Origin: Roseibium sp. HPY-6
Lineage (GTDB): Bacteria; Pseudomonadota; Alphaproteobacteria; Rhizobiales; Stappiaceae
NCBI RefSeq assembly: GCF_040530035.1
Contig: NZ_JBEWCD010000002.1
Location: 2,027,792 to 2,091,791 of the forward strand
Direction: 5' to 3'
Length of the DNA stretch: 64,000 nucleotides
Below the pieces are notes generated by a model. It worked only from the letters and a program-made list of their open reading frames with translations, was not told the DNA's origin and made no database searches. Position numbers and translations under genes: made by a program. How positions within the stretch are numbered: position 1 is the stretch's first letter; every line of letters begins with the position of its first letter. Of the stretch, positions 17,422 through 26,368 are shown piece by piece.

Positions 17422-17799
17422 TCGGGTCGAAGGCTGCCGGCCTGACGGCACCTGAACCCATACATTTTTTCTGACGTGGCAGCGCAAAAAGGTTGCCACG
17501 TACGGAACGTCGCCGGCCGGATTGGCCGCGATGCTGAATATGCTGCAAACCGGCAATGGCTCCGCAGTCCCGACAGATGCGACTGCTGGTGCTGGAGCGC
17601 TTCAACCAATGCCGCGATCGAGCAAGCACTTTTTCTCTGCGTCTTTTCAATAAATCGCAGCTGGGGGCTATGTCGCTCGGCGTGAAGCTTTCTAGTGATG
17701 AATGCGACCGGTTTTCGGTGCCATCGATCCTTCATTCATTGATCCAGGCCCATGCATCTGCCAGGGACAGGAACCGGGAAACTTAGAAGTGACCCGCAA
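17422..17799. other. Intergenic region with a weak short frame
   Basis: About 380 bases. One rightward 40-codon frame begins at 17531 (MLNMLQTGNGSAVPTD) and ends near 17653; its upstream codons are also plausible, so a very small gene or remnant is possible, but there is no ribosome-binding site to support it. Otherwise nothing is seen. Confidence 0.3.
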
Positions 17800-18819
17800 C
17801 TATTGCCACTGCTCGCCGCAGAAGTGCGGGGCAGCCGTCGGCAATTCGACATTGCAGTTTGCGTCCTCAGTCCCTCTGAGCGGATAGAGATACGGCGACC
17901 TGTTTCCATACTGGTCTTTCGCATCGTAAAAGGTCCAGTTGTAAAACTCCTTCGAGTTGACACTGTTGCCGCCCTGGTTGCCTCCCAGGATCGTATAGCC
18001 ATCGTACTTCTTCGAGTTGATGTCGCCCTTGGGATTTGAGGGCAGGTCACCGACCTCATCAAGAAAGGCAACGTGGTGCCACTTCTTCTTGTTGTGTTTC
18101 ATGACAATGACGCACCCCCGTTTTGGTTCGTCCAGGGCCTGGAAACGCCAGCGCCTTCTGTGCAAAAACGAGAAGGCGCCGGTGCTGCCGGTATGACTGT
18201 ATCCGGCTGTGTGGAGACAAAAATTCACGAATGCCGAACACCAGTGGTCGTTCTCCAGGTCGCGCTCGTGGCTCTTTTTGCGCTCCCAGGCGCGTTTACC
18301 CATGTACGGACACGCCTCGAAATAGCCTTCGTCGACGCGCGTATCGCCCTCGACGACAGCGCTGCCATCGTCGTTGAGCCAGTTGGTTTCGCGCTCGCGC
18401 AACGCGACGTCCATCCAGGGCGCATTCAAATTCAAGGCTTCCACAGCGATCGCTTTGATCGGTGATCGCCCGGGGGCAGAAACCGGGAGCCATGGAGGGG
18501 GCGGCAAATTCCTGATGACGACACGGGCCTCTGCCTGCATTTGCCGCCAGGTATCCTCGCCCAGCATACCGTCAGGATTGAGTTTCCTGGTCATCTGAAA
18601 CTGCGCGACAAATTGGCTGAAATCATCTGCCTGCAAAAGACCGTTCGATATTTTCAGGACGCGGCAAACGCCTGACCAGTGGTGCGACCAGCCGATGCGG
18701 CGTGCCCGCTTTGCGTTGTAGCGCGCTGCCTTTCTGGCCTGTTGTTCTGACAGAACACTGGGAACGTCGTCGTAACCACTGTTGAGAAGCTGGAATGCGT
18801 GTTGATTAGGAATGGGCAT
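17800..18819 (-). CDS. NlpC/CHAP-like cell-wall peptidase with putative peptidoglycan-binding domain
   Basis: A 339-residue soluble protein. Residues about 55-95 look like a peptidoglycan-binding unit (FVAQFQMTRKLNPDGMLGEDTW). Residues 125-330 fit the TIGR02594/CHAP type papain-like peptidase: WMDVALRE, then DHWCSAFVNF with Cys194 as candidate nucleophile and KKWHHVAFLDEVGD with His249 as candidate base. No signal peptide is seen, which suits delivery by a secretion machine. hcp is 4.4 kb away, so a type VI effector role is possible but not shown. The alternative is a phage-derived or housekeeping hydrolase. Confidence 0.72.
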   Translation of the reverse strand: MPIPNQHAFQLLNSGYDDVPSVLSEQQARKAARYNAKRARRIGWSHHWSGVCRVLKISNGLLQADDFSQFVAQFQMTRKLNPDGMLGEDTWRQMQAEARVVIRNLPPPPWLPVSAPGRSPIKAIAVEALNLNAPWMDVALRERETNWLNDDGSAVVEGDTRVDEGYFEACPYMGKRAWERKKSHERDLENDHWCSAFVNFCLHTAGYSHTGSTGAFSFLHRRRWRFQALDEPKRGCVIVMKHNKKKWHHVAFLDEVGDLPSNPKGDINSKKYDGYTILGGNQGGNSVNSKEFYNWTFYDAKDQYGNRSPYLYPLRGTEDANCNVELPTAAPHFCGEQWQ

Positions 18820-19076
18820 CTTGCTTGGTCCTCAATTTCCATGACAGAAATTCTCAAGAAGTCGCAAGCAAGTCGCTGAAAAATATATATTTTTGAAGCG
18901 AGCAGACGGATCGGTTCGTTCAGCTGTAACTCTGAAATTACGAGCGTTTGAAAGGTTTGCGACTTGATGCGAACACCAGGCAATTTCCTGGTGATGCGTC
19001 AAATCGCCGTTACATCCGCCTGAAACCCTTACTCAAATGGAGGTTCGGTGCATTAAAAAACTGTCAAATAATGCTT
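18820..19076. other. Upstream region of the cell-wall peptidase gene
   Basis: About 260 bases of non-coding DNA. On the minus strand TGTAACGGCGATTTGACG near 18,992-19,010 resembles the right block of the two-block element found at 22,931 and 26,266, though the match is partial. No gene is visible. Confidence 0.35.
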
Positions 19077-19344
19077 TAGGTCATCCTCTCATAGAATAGA
19101 CTGCGATGGTATGGATGATTTTGATCGGATACGAGGCGCGAAACTGCGGGTAACCGCCCGGTTTTTAAAGTTTCGCAACGAAGTAGCCGTGCAAAATCAC
19201 CTTATCCCGAAGGGACGCAAAAACGGCTTCGATCTGCTGCGTCAAAGCGCTCAACCGGGCAAGAAGCCCGCTTTTCGCGCCTTTCCTTGCAGCTCATTGC
19301 CGTTTGCCGCGCCATCGCAGCCTATTTTATGAGGGGATGACCTA
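19077..19344. mobile_element. MITE with 33-bp terminal inverted repeats
   Basis: A 268-bp element bounded by inverted repeats: left arm 19077-19109 starting TAGGTCATCC and right arm 19312-19344 ending GGATGACCTA, identical at 30 of 33 positions. No transposase frame of useful size is inside, so it is non-autonomous. Each end starts with TA, consistent with a TA target duplication as in the IS630/Tc1-mariner superfamily; that assignment is an inference. Confidence 0.85.
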
Positions 19345-19430
19345 AGCTGCGTTAGAGCTTTCGATAGCTGGATCAGTTCCAAATTCGAGCGGCTGCCGAA
19401 CACCGAACGTGTGCGTTCTTGAAGCATCGC

Positions 19431-22400
19431 TCAACGCAAAATTGAAAGTCCGCGCTGTGCGGCCAGATCCTGTGCAGCCTCGATGGCATGATGACGTTCG
19501 GTTTCACTTTTGTATTGCGCCAGAACCTTGAGGGCGGTGGGCTCGAGCACAAGATCGCCTATGTCCCTTGCAGAGCGGAGAGCCGCGGCGGCCTCAGCTT
19601 CCGCCTCTTCGCAGCGCTTGTTTGCTCGAAGCAACTCAGATTTATTCAGACGAAGCCAACCGTGGAACTGGCGCAGTTTGAGCTGTTGCGCCACCTCGAT
19701 CTGACGGTTCAACAAGATGCTTGCCTCGTCGATCCGTCCGCGGGCAAGAAGCAATGGGAACGCGTCGCAGGCGAACCAGGACCGGAAAATGGGGGCATCG
19801 ATCTCTTCGGCACGCTGCAGCGCCTCCATAAGAAGAGAAAGTGCTTCTTCCGAATTTCCGGCAAAGTTCTGTGCCCTTCCAAGCAGATGGAGCGAAAAGA
19901 TCGTATCGAGCGGTCTTTTGGTTTCGCCCGCAAGATCGAACGCCCGTTCGGCGTGCCTGAGAGCAGCCTCGGTCTGGCCGTTGAGGCCAAAGGCATTGGA
20001 AAGATGGCCATGACACCAGACAGATCTCGTTCCCGTGTGACCGAACCTTTCGTGCCTGTGCTCTTCCCAATACGGCACGGTCGGCGCTAAAAGCGCGATC
20101 GTGGTCTGCCAATCGCCCATAAGGGACAGCGCCTGGCCTTCCGCCAGTTTTGCCTCATAGGCGGTTTGCTCCTCTTGGTCACTTAAGGCAGTTGCGTGTC
20201 TGGCATGCGTGATGGCGTTTTTCAGATAACCATGGGTGCTGAACAGGTAGCTTTTGCTGATGTGAACAGCGACGCGGAAGCTGCGGCTGTCTATCCGTTC
20301 TGCAAGGGTTTCGGCCGTGTCCAACTCCGTGAGCGCGGTTTCATATAGCCCGAGTGGCACGAGAACCGGGCGACGCTTGAGCGCAAGCTCGAGGCGCTTT
20401 TTCTGCGAATCCTGATGGTCCTGACATTTGGCGAGCGCGTCAACGGCGTAACCATAAGCCTCGGACGCAAGCGCGTAGGACGACAGCATGGCAAAGCGGT
20501 CACCGGCCCGGTGGTACCATTCAACGGCCTCTCGCCAGTCTTCGGAGCACCAGGCGTGGTGCGCGATGGCGGCTGGATCAATGTCGGGGCGTTCTCTCAG
20601 GTGCGCAGATGCGCTGGCATGCAGCGACTTTGAATCCGTCTTTGGGATCGTCGCATAGATAGCCTCATGAAGAAGCGCGTGCCGGAAACGGTGCCGTGAA
20701 GACGAGCCGTAACCGCTACGAACCACAAGCTCTTCCTGTCTGAGCGCCGCGAGAGCATCATCCAGACGCGTTTCTTGATAACCCGTCAAAGCGGCGACTG
20801 CGCTGTCCGGTGCTTCGAAGCCAAGCACGGCGGCGCATTGAAGCACACGTCGACTGTCGGACGAAAGGCGATGGACCGTCGCATTGAGAATGTCTCGGAT
20901 TGTAGCCGGTACATCATCAAGTGCCTCTTTACCGCCAGCTGAAACGGCCCTTGCGGTTTCCACCAGAAGGAACGGATTTCCCGCAGCGCGTTTCAGTATC
21001 TTTTCGCGGATGTTTTCTGACAGTCCCTTCACCCAGGGAGAAATCATTGCCTCGGCGTCTTCATGTGCAAGCGGTGTCAATCGCAAGAGGCGGAATGAAC
21101 TGCGTCCGATCCAGCTGACCTGGTACTCGGGGCGAAACGTCGTGACAACGGTCAGAGGATACGCCGATATCTCTCCGATCAGCCGATCCAGAAACTCCGC
21201 TGAGTCTCTGTCGAGCCAGTGCACGTCTTCCACCGCCAGGATGGCCTCGCCGTTTTCACACGCCCGGAGAATGACTTCGCGAGCCAGCTTGAAGATCCTG
21301 AGGCGCTGTTCTTCGCGAACAAGGCTGTGCCGCTCGGCCTCGGTGGCAAGACCCAAAAGGTCCAACAGGACTTCGCGGTGCACGTCGCGGATGTGCCTTT
21401 CGGCGATAGCAGCGTCGACCGATGCGCGACTGGGGTTTTCACCGCCGAAAATCCGCGCAGCAAGAAATCGAGCGATGGCGCCAAATGAACGCGACGCTTC
21501 ACGGTCGTAACCCTCAATTGTAAGCACTTCTGCGCCTTCGCATGCGCGCAGAAACTGTCGAAGCAGCGTCGATTTGCCAATCCCGGCTTCACCTACGATT
21601 CCGACAACCTGTGCCTGGCTAAATTGCGACTGGGCAAATGCGGACTTCAACGCATCGAGCTCGGCTTCGCGTGCTATGAAAGATTTTTGGGTTGGCCTTG
21701 CGCTCAGTCTGGACGATGTTGCCGGGGAAAGCTTGCTTCTCCCCGGTTCGGCGGTCTGCAGCAGAGCATTTGCCTCTGCCAGGAGCGGAGCCAGGACGGT
21801 GAGATCGATATCGTCTGTGCCATCGGATGCAGTATCGATGATGTCGCCGGAGACGACTGCCAACTTTAGGGCATCCCCGGTTTGCCCCGCCAACGCGCTG
21901 GCTGTGTGCACTGCCGCTTCCGCGTGACGCTCGACCAGACCTGAAGCGCCAAAGACGCAGGCGATAGCGGACCCCGCCTGTTCCAGGATCTGTGCCGAAC
22001 CATCTTGAAGGGTGTCTTTCAAAAGCGTGCTCACCAGTGCAAAGTCCGTCGCAAATTCTTCCGGATCCGTGGCTATTTCGGATGGCGTGACCGCAAGCAG
22101 TGAGACGCTTCGCCGCTCTCGAAACGTAACTTCAGTGGAAGCTGACGGAACCGGATCGGGCGCCGGTGCCGGCTCAGCGCTCCAGTTTGCAATTTGATCG
22201 CGGAAATCCTGAGTAACGGTTTCGGGTTCGATCCCGAGCGCGGCCTGAAGTCCTTCCTTGAAGTCTTCATAAATCGCGAGTGCAGATGCGCGCCTGTCCA
22301 TGTGCACGAGTGCTTCCATGCGATGGCGAAGCGCTTCCTCGTTGAAGGGGTCGATTTTCAATCCAAGTGCAGAAACGGCTTCAAGACCTGCCCAGTCTTT

Positions 22401-22895
22401 CCTGGAATGGCGACGGCCTGCAGCAGTGGACGCGGCTTCAGAGATCTTCATGCCAATCGAGCGCCGCTCCTGATCGAGCCAATCCTGAAAAGCCGGATCA
22501 ACGCGACCGACAGCGCCAAGAATCTCGCCGCGATAAGTCTTTACAGCGGAGGTGGGATTTGCCTCCAAACTGTCCAGAAGACTATCCACGTCAGTTTGAA
22601 ACGAGCGTTCTTTCAAGGAGATGGTTTGCCGGGTAACCTCCAGTTCCGGCGCTCCCGCCGAAGCGAAAACCTTCTGGATATGATAGATCGTCTGCCGCAA
22701 TGACGCGCGTGCCTGCGCTTCATCGCGTTCGCCCCAGAGCCTGGAGGCGGCGATTTCGCGGCGCATAGATCCTTCGAGAGCGAGCAGTGCGATCAGGAAG
22801 CCTGCATGGCGGGTCGGAAACGCAAGTATCCGTTCACCAAAGTGTACTTCCAGCCGGCCAAGCAGCCGTATGTCCAGACAGTTATCGCGATCCAT
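19431..22895 (-). CDS. BTAD-type transcriptional regulator with AAA ATPase and TPR domains (AfsR/SARP-like)
   Basis: A 1154-residue regulator. Residues 5-100 form a winged-helix OmpR-like DNA-binding domain (IRLLGRLEVHFGER, then GERDEAQARASLRQTIYHIQK), residues 110-240 a bacterial transcriptional activation domain, residues about 250-390 a region resembling a degenerate nucleotide-cyclase domain, residues about 431-700 an NTPase with Walker A GEAGIGKSTLLRQF and a Walker B-like ILAVEDVHWLDRDS, and residues 750-1154 TPR helices. Such proteins integrate signals through ATP binding. It is divergent from hcp, with a conserved two-block element just upstream of its start, so it likely controls hcp and itself. 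Confidence 0.9.
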   Translation of the reverse strand: MDRDNCLDIRLLGRLEVHFGERILAFPTRHAGFLIALLALEGSMRREIAASRLWGERDEAQARASLRQTIYHIQKVFASAGAPELEVTRQTISLKERSFQTDVDSLLDSLEANPTSAVKTYRGEILGAVGRVDPAFQDWLDQERRSIGMKISEAASTAAGRRHSRKDWAGLEAVSALGLKIDPFNEEALRHRMEALVHMDRRASALAIYEDFKEGLQAALGIEPETVTQDFRDQIANWSAEPAPAPDPVPSASTEVTFRERRSVSLLAVTPSEIATDPEEFATDFALVSTLLKDTLQDGSAQILEQAGSAIACVFGASGLVERHAEAAVHTASALAGQTGDALKLAVVSGDIIDTASDGTDDIDLTVLAPLLAEANALLQTAEPGRSKLSPATSSRLSARPTQKSFIAREAELDALKSAFAQSQFSQAQVVGIVGEAGIGKSTLLRQFLRACEGAEVLTIEGYDREASRSFGAIARFLAARIFGGENPSRASVDAAIAERHIRDVHREVLLDLLGLATEAERHSLVREEQRLRIFKLAREVILRACENGEAILAVEDVHWLDRDSAEFLDRLIGEISAYPLTVVTTFRPEYQVSWIGRSSFRLLRLTPLAHEDAEAMISPWVKGLSENIREKILKRAAGNPFLLVETARAVSAGGKEALDDVPATIRDILNATVHRLSSDSRRVLQCAAVLGFEAPDSAVAALTGYQETRLDDALAALRQEELVVRSGYGSSSRHRFRHALLHEAIYATIPKTDSKSLHASASAHLRERPDIDPAAIAHHAWCSEDWREAVEWYHRAGDRFAMLSSYALASEAYGYAVDALAKCQDHQDSQKKRLELALKRRPVLVPLGLYETALTELDTAETLAERIDSRSFRVAVHISKSYLFSTHGYLKNAITHARHATALSDQEEQTAYEAKLAEGQALSLMGDWQTTIALLAPTVPYWEEHRHERFGHTGTRSVWCHGHLSNAFGLNGQTEAALRHAERAFDLAGETKRPLDTIFSLHLLGRAQNFAGNSEEALSLLMEALQRAEEIDAPIFRSWFACDAFPLLLARGRIDEASILLNRQIEVAQQLKLRQFHGWLRLNKSELLRANKRCEEAEAEAAAALRSARDIGDLVLEPTALKVLAQYKSETERHHAIEAAQDLAAQRGLSILR

Positions 22896-22930
22896 CCAAC
22901 AGCAGCAACCTCATGTGAGAAACCGTTTTG

Positions 22931-22988
22931 GCGAAAATTTAACGCTTCGCATGCGGCTTAGCCAGCTTTTGTAACGGAGGCAAAACGG
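22931..22988. promoter_or_regulatory. Two-block regulatory element, copy 1 (regulator/hcp divergon)
   Basis: GCGAAAATTT at 22931-22940 and TTTTGTAACGGAGGCAAAAC at 22967-22986 (then GG) are separated by 26 bases. The same two blocks with the same gap occur at 26266-26323. It lies 36 bases upstream of the BTAD regulator start and in the divergent region before hcp. CCGTTTTG at 22923-22930 is an inverted copy of the end of the second block. It is a good candidate operator; the bound protein is not known. Confidence 0.6.
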
Positions 22989-23214
22989 AGGCTTCCTATT
23001 CGTTAAGCGCCGCCTTGCCAGAGATGCAGCGTGAAAGGTTTGACAACAAGGCCGCTGAAATCTTGCGGCAGCCTCACAGCGCGGATCCACCGGAGTGGCG
23101 GTCCATGTGCCTCGTCCTGAGGCGCAATGCACGGATGTCCGACGTCTCAAGACCCGACAGTCTTCAGACCGAGGTGAGTTCATTCAAACGAAGCAAATCG
23201 AAGGAAACTTTAAA
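22989..23214. other. hcp upstream region
   Basis: About 225 bases without a convincing gene, between the two-block element and the hcp start. The hcp frame is open upstream to 23095 but lacks Hcp character there. No sigma-54 or clear sigma-70 promoter was recognised. Confidence 0.4.
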
Positions 23215-23697
23215 ATGGCAGTCGATCATTTTCTCAAACTGGAAGGCATCAAGGGAGAAGCTCAGGACAAGACCCACAAGGACGAGATTGACGTCCTGGC
23301 CTGGTCATGGGGCGCAACGCAATCCGGAACAACGCATATGGGAGGGGGCTCCGGATCCGGCAAAGCGCATTTCATGGATCTCACCGTGAACAAGTATGTC
23401 GACAAGTCTTCACCCGCTCTTTGGCAACATTTGTCTACCGGAAAACATATCCCGAAAGGATCTCTGATTGTCCGCAAGGCGGCCGGGGAAAACCCGCTTG
23501 AATATGTGAAGATCGAGATGAAGGACATCATCGTGACCAGCATCAACAATGAAGGCAGTGACGATGAGCGCCTGTTTGAATGCCTGTCCCTGAACTTCGG
23601 GGAGTACAAGATGGTCTACACCGAGCAAAAACCTGACGGTTCGAAAGGGGCTGCCCCGGAGTTTGCCTGGGACATCGCCGGGAATACGAAGGCCTGA
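23215..23697 (+). CDS. hcp: Hcp, type VI secretion tube protein
   Basis: A 160-residue Hcp. It has MAVDHFLKLEGIKGEAQD at the start, DEIDVLAWSWGATQSG, HFMDLTVNKYVDKSSPALWQHLSTGKHI and a VEVVYTEQK-like end (YKMVYTEQKPDG), all standard for the Hcp1 family. Six copies make a ring; rings stack into the tube that carries effectors. Start at 23215 is set by GAAGGA upstream. No other type VI structural gene (vgrG, tssB/C, tssK, clpV) is in the window, so this is an orphan hcp whose tube is probably fired by a machine encoded elsewhere. Confidence 0.95.
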   Translation: MAVDHFLKLEGIKGEAQDKTHKDEIDVLAWSWGATQSGTTHMGGGSGSGKAHFMDLTVNKYVDKSSPALWQHLSTGKHIPKGSLIVRKAAGENPLEYVKIEMKDIIVTSINNEGSDDERLFECLSLNFGEYKMVYTEQKPDGSKGAAPEFAWDIAGNTKA

Positions 23698-23801
23698 GCC
23701 CACCTGACAAATCTATAATTGAATAGTGGCATTGGCTGAATGGATGATCTTCAAGACATTCCGCCGTTGCCGCCTGTTCTGCTTTGGAAGGAGCATGGCA
23801 A

Positions 23802-25082
23802 ATGGCAAATGAGAAGACCAGTTTTCGAAAAGCGCGTGAGCTTGGTGCGCCGGACGTAACAGAGCTCATAGCGACTGTGCCGTACCTGAAGCGCCTGCTT
23901 TCGAAAGGACAGGTTGCTCAGCTTCAAAGGGTCATAGACGCTGAGTTCCTGAACCCGGTCTACGTGAAGGAATTCCGGAAAGCGATTGAGGCTTCGGTGA
24001 TCGGGCGCGGTGGAAACCTCGTCGCCTACGATCCGAAAAAGAAGCGGCGCGCGTATCGTATTTTGGACCGTCGGGTAAAGGTTTCCGAACGGGACGCGTA
24101 TGTGAGGCTTGATCACAAAAAGATGCTGACTGCTGATGCCCTGACGCCCCGGACCAACAATCCCGACGAGGCTGATTACCTCCTGAGGGTGCGCAACATC
24201 TTGAACACCAAGGGTGTCTGGTTGCGGCTGCGAAGGCCGTATGACATCAGGAGACAGGACCCGACGCTGTGGGAATTCTGGTTTTCATTGGGGATCAAGG
24301 GCGACCTTATCGAGACGAAGGATGCCATGATTGACCGGGAAGAGCTTCTTGGAGTTACCATGCTGGGAGCCGGTTATTACCGCTCCGTTCTAACCGGACC
24401 CGTTCAATCCAAACTGAATCGCGCCTCAGATCGTACGCACACATTTTTCGAAAACACCTGGGATAAACATCAGGAACTTGCACGCAATCGGCGCGCACAA
24501 CCAATTGCGGCATTTGCTGCCGACGTCATCGGTGGTGGATCGCTGCCAAGTCAATCGATCTGGACCGCTCCGCGAAAGTACCAGGAAAAGTACCGCGGCG
24601 CCCTGATCAGCGGAGATGTCGTCAAAGCGCAGATCCATATGCTGGTTACGTTGTGTCTGATCGAGCAAAACGCCCGCATGCTGGCAGATTATCTTTCCAG
24701 AACCATCGATGGAGCCGAACAGGCTCTCGCGGTGTTTCAAGTCGTCGAAAAGATCATCGACACGTTTGAAATCGTGGCGTGCGTCACCGGAGTGGGTCTC
24801 GGATACAAACTGGCAAAAACTGCGGGAAAGAGGCTCACCCGAAGAACTGCAGGAAAAAGTCTTGCCAAAAGAAAGGCAAAGCGGCGCGCGCAAAACGACA
24901 GGCTCAACGACCTATGGGCAGAGATTGAAACCAAAAAGCGGCAGCGCGATCCTACCGCGATCATGACGGATGCCGAACTGGCGGAGGTCAGGGCGCTTCT
25001 GAAGCCAGGTTCAAACACGCTCGGTACCATGAAGGGCGGACACAGCTCCGGATATGGCAGGGGATATCATTCCTATCCTTGA
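23802..25082 (+). CDS. Unknown protein downstream of hcp, candidate type VI effector
   Basis: A 426-residue, mostly hydrophilic protein starting MANEKTSFRKARELGAPDV with GGAAGGAGC upstream. Residues about 300-355 include a possible amphipathic or hydrophobic helix (ALAVFQVVEKIIDTFEIVACVTGVGLGYKLA), followed by a very basic stretch (GKRLTRRTAGKSLAKRKAKRRAQ) and a Gly/Tyr tail (GGHSSGYGRGYHSYP). No catalytic motif was recognised. It lies 104 bases after hcp on the same strand, the usual place for Hcp-dependent cargo; the effector role is only an inference from position. Confidence 0.6.
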   Translation: MANEKTSFRKARELGAPDVTELIATVPYLKRLLSKGQVAQLQRVIDAEFLNPVYVKEFRKAIEASVIGRGGNLVAYDPKKKRRAYRILDRRVKVSERDAYVRLDHKKMLTADALTPRTNNPDEADYLLRVRNILNTKGVWLRLRRPYDIRRQDPTLWEFWFSLGIKGDLIETKDAMIDREELLGVTMLGAGYYRSVLTGPVQSKLNRASDRTHTFFENTWDKHQELARNRRAQPIAAFAADVIGGGSLPSQSIWTAPRKYQEKYRGALISGDVVKAQIHMLVTLCLIEQNARMLADYLSRTIDGAEQALAVFQVVEKIIDTFEIVACVTGVGLGYKLAKTAGKRLTRRTAGKSLAKRKAKRRAQNDRLNDLWAEIETKKRQRDPTAIMTDAELAEVRALLKPGSNTLGTMKGGHSSGYGRGYHSYP

Positions 25083-25112
25083 GGCTAAAAGACTGTCGTC
25101 TGGGCTGTACCA

Positions 25113-25141
25113 CGCACACTTGCCCGGATAGAAAGTGTGCG
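25113..25141 (+). terminator. Hairpin after the hcp-linked gene
   Basis: CGCACACTT (25113-25121) and AAGTGTGCG (25133-25141) form a perfect 9-bp stem 30 bases after the stop codon. There is no T tract, so it is a possible terminator or processing hairpin. Confidence 0.4.
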
Positions 25142-25262
25142 CGCAAAACGATCGTGTCCGCATGAGGATAGCGCGACAAATAAGTTGCCGGCGCGGTGCC
25201 TTTGAAAGTCAGGCGCGTTCCGGTGAAGGGGCGCAGAGCTGGATGGTCCGGAGAACACGGGA

Positions 25263-26021
25263 ATGATCGAAACACTTGGGATCGTTGGCTACGGACAGTT
25301 TGGTGCTTTCCTTGAAAAAGTTGCCGAACGCTTTGTGCCCGGGATCCGCGTCCGCATTCATTCCAGACGCGCGGAACCGGATAATGACAGGTTCTTTTCT
25401 CTCGACGAGGTTTGCCAGTGCGACGTCGTCATAATCGCATCCGCGATCGGTCAGTTTGCTGCAACCCTGGACGCCGTTGTCCCCAGGCTGGGTAAGCGCA
25501 GCGTGCTGGCGGATGTGGCGACCGTGAAGTTGCATACGGCCGAGCTGCTGAAATCACAGGCAGCTCGGTCTGGGAAACCCTTGCGGTATATCGCGACACA
25601 TCCGATGTTCGGGCCACACAGCTATTCGAAGATCGGCCAGAGCCTGCAAGGCCTGCGCATCGTTCTCACTGATCACTCGCTTGAACCGGCTGTCTATGAT
25701 GACGTCAAGGCTGCGTTGAATTCGGTCGGACTGGTCGTTCTGGAAATGTCGGCAGACCAGCATGATCGGGCTTTGGCGGAAACTCTTTTTCTGACGCATT
25801 ACATCGGCCAGGTTGTCACCCACGGCGATTTCCTGCGCACCGAAATAGACACGTTGTCCTTCGGATTTCTGATGGATGCGGTCGAGAGCGTGCGCCAGGA
25901 CGGAGACCTGTTCCGCGACGTTTACCGCTTCAACCCGCACTGCCGAGCGGTCGTAAAGCGGTTCGAGGCAGCAGAAGGCAAAGTCGCACGAATGCTGGAA
26001 ACGTTCGATGCGGATGGTTGA
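25263..26021 (+). CDS. Prephenate/arogenate dehydrogenase family protein
   Basis: A 252-residue TyrA-type oxidoreductase. The N-terminal Rossmann fold has GIVGYGQFGAFLE (GxGxxG) and the conserved ATHPMFGPHS segment that binds substrate; DQHDRALAETLFLTHYIG is the helical C-terminal part. The reaction is oxidative decarboxylation of prephenate or arogenate to make tyrosine precursors. At 252 residues it is short compared with usual TyrA proteins (about 280-310) and lacks an ACT domain, so it should not be tyrosine-inhibited by that route. It is alone. Confidence 0.85.
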   Translation: MIETLGIVGYGQFGAFLEKVAERFVPGIRVRIHSRRAEPDNDRFFSLDEVCQCDVVIIASAIGQFAATLDAVVPRLGKRSVLADVATVKLHTAELLKSQAARSGKPLRYIATHPMFGPHSYSKIGQSLQGLRIVLTDHSLEPAVYDDVKAALNSVGLVVLEMSADQHDRALAETLFLTHYIGQVVTHGDFLRTEIDTLSFGFLMDAVESVRQDGDLFRDVYRFNPHCRAVVKRFEAAEGKVARMLETFDADG

Positions 26022-26368
26022 CACTTTTCAGCGCAAGTGAACGCGGCCCAGGCGTCCAAGCCTGCTGACCAGGGCGAGCTGATTTGTGATCTCAACACGG
26101 TCGCTATTCCCCACAATTCATCTAATGCCATCGCAGTTTCTGTCGCTTCGAGCGGTAGTTTGAACCGCGTGCGAACACACCCGTTGCTATTTCGCTGTGG
26201 CATGCTCCGGTCAGGCCCGGACATCAATCGCTTTCGTCGAGATTGATCGCCGGGTCGACGATTTAGCGAAAATTTGACGTTTGACACAACGTGCCGCCGG
26301 CATTTGTGACGGAGGCAAAACGGTCTTCGTCCGATCCTTCTCCCGTCAACGCTTACAGGAGAAGCGAC
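26022..26368. other. Intergenic region before the homocysteine methyltransferase gene
   Basis: About 350 bases, no convincing gene. It holds copy 2 of the two-block element (26266-26323). The rest shows nothing recognisable. Confidence 0.45.
26266..26323 (+). promoter_or_regulatory. Two-block regulatory element, copy 2
   Basis: GCGAAAATTT at 26266-26275, a 26-base gap, then ATTTGTGACGGAGGCAAAAC from 26302 (ending GG at 26323). The blocks match copy 1 at 22931 at nearly every base while the gap sequence differs, the pattern of a bipartite protein-binding site. It ends 45 bases before the methyltransferase ATG, so it may overlap that promoter. Confidence 0.6.
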
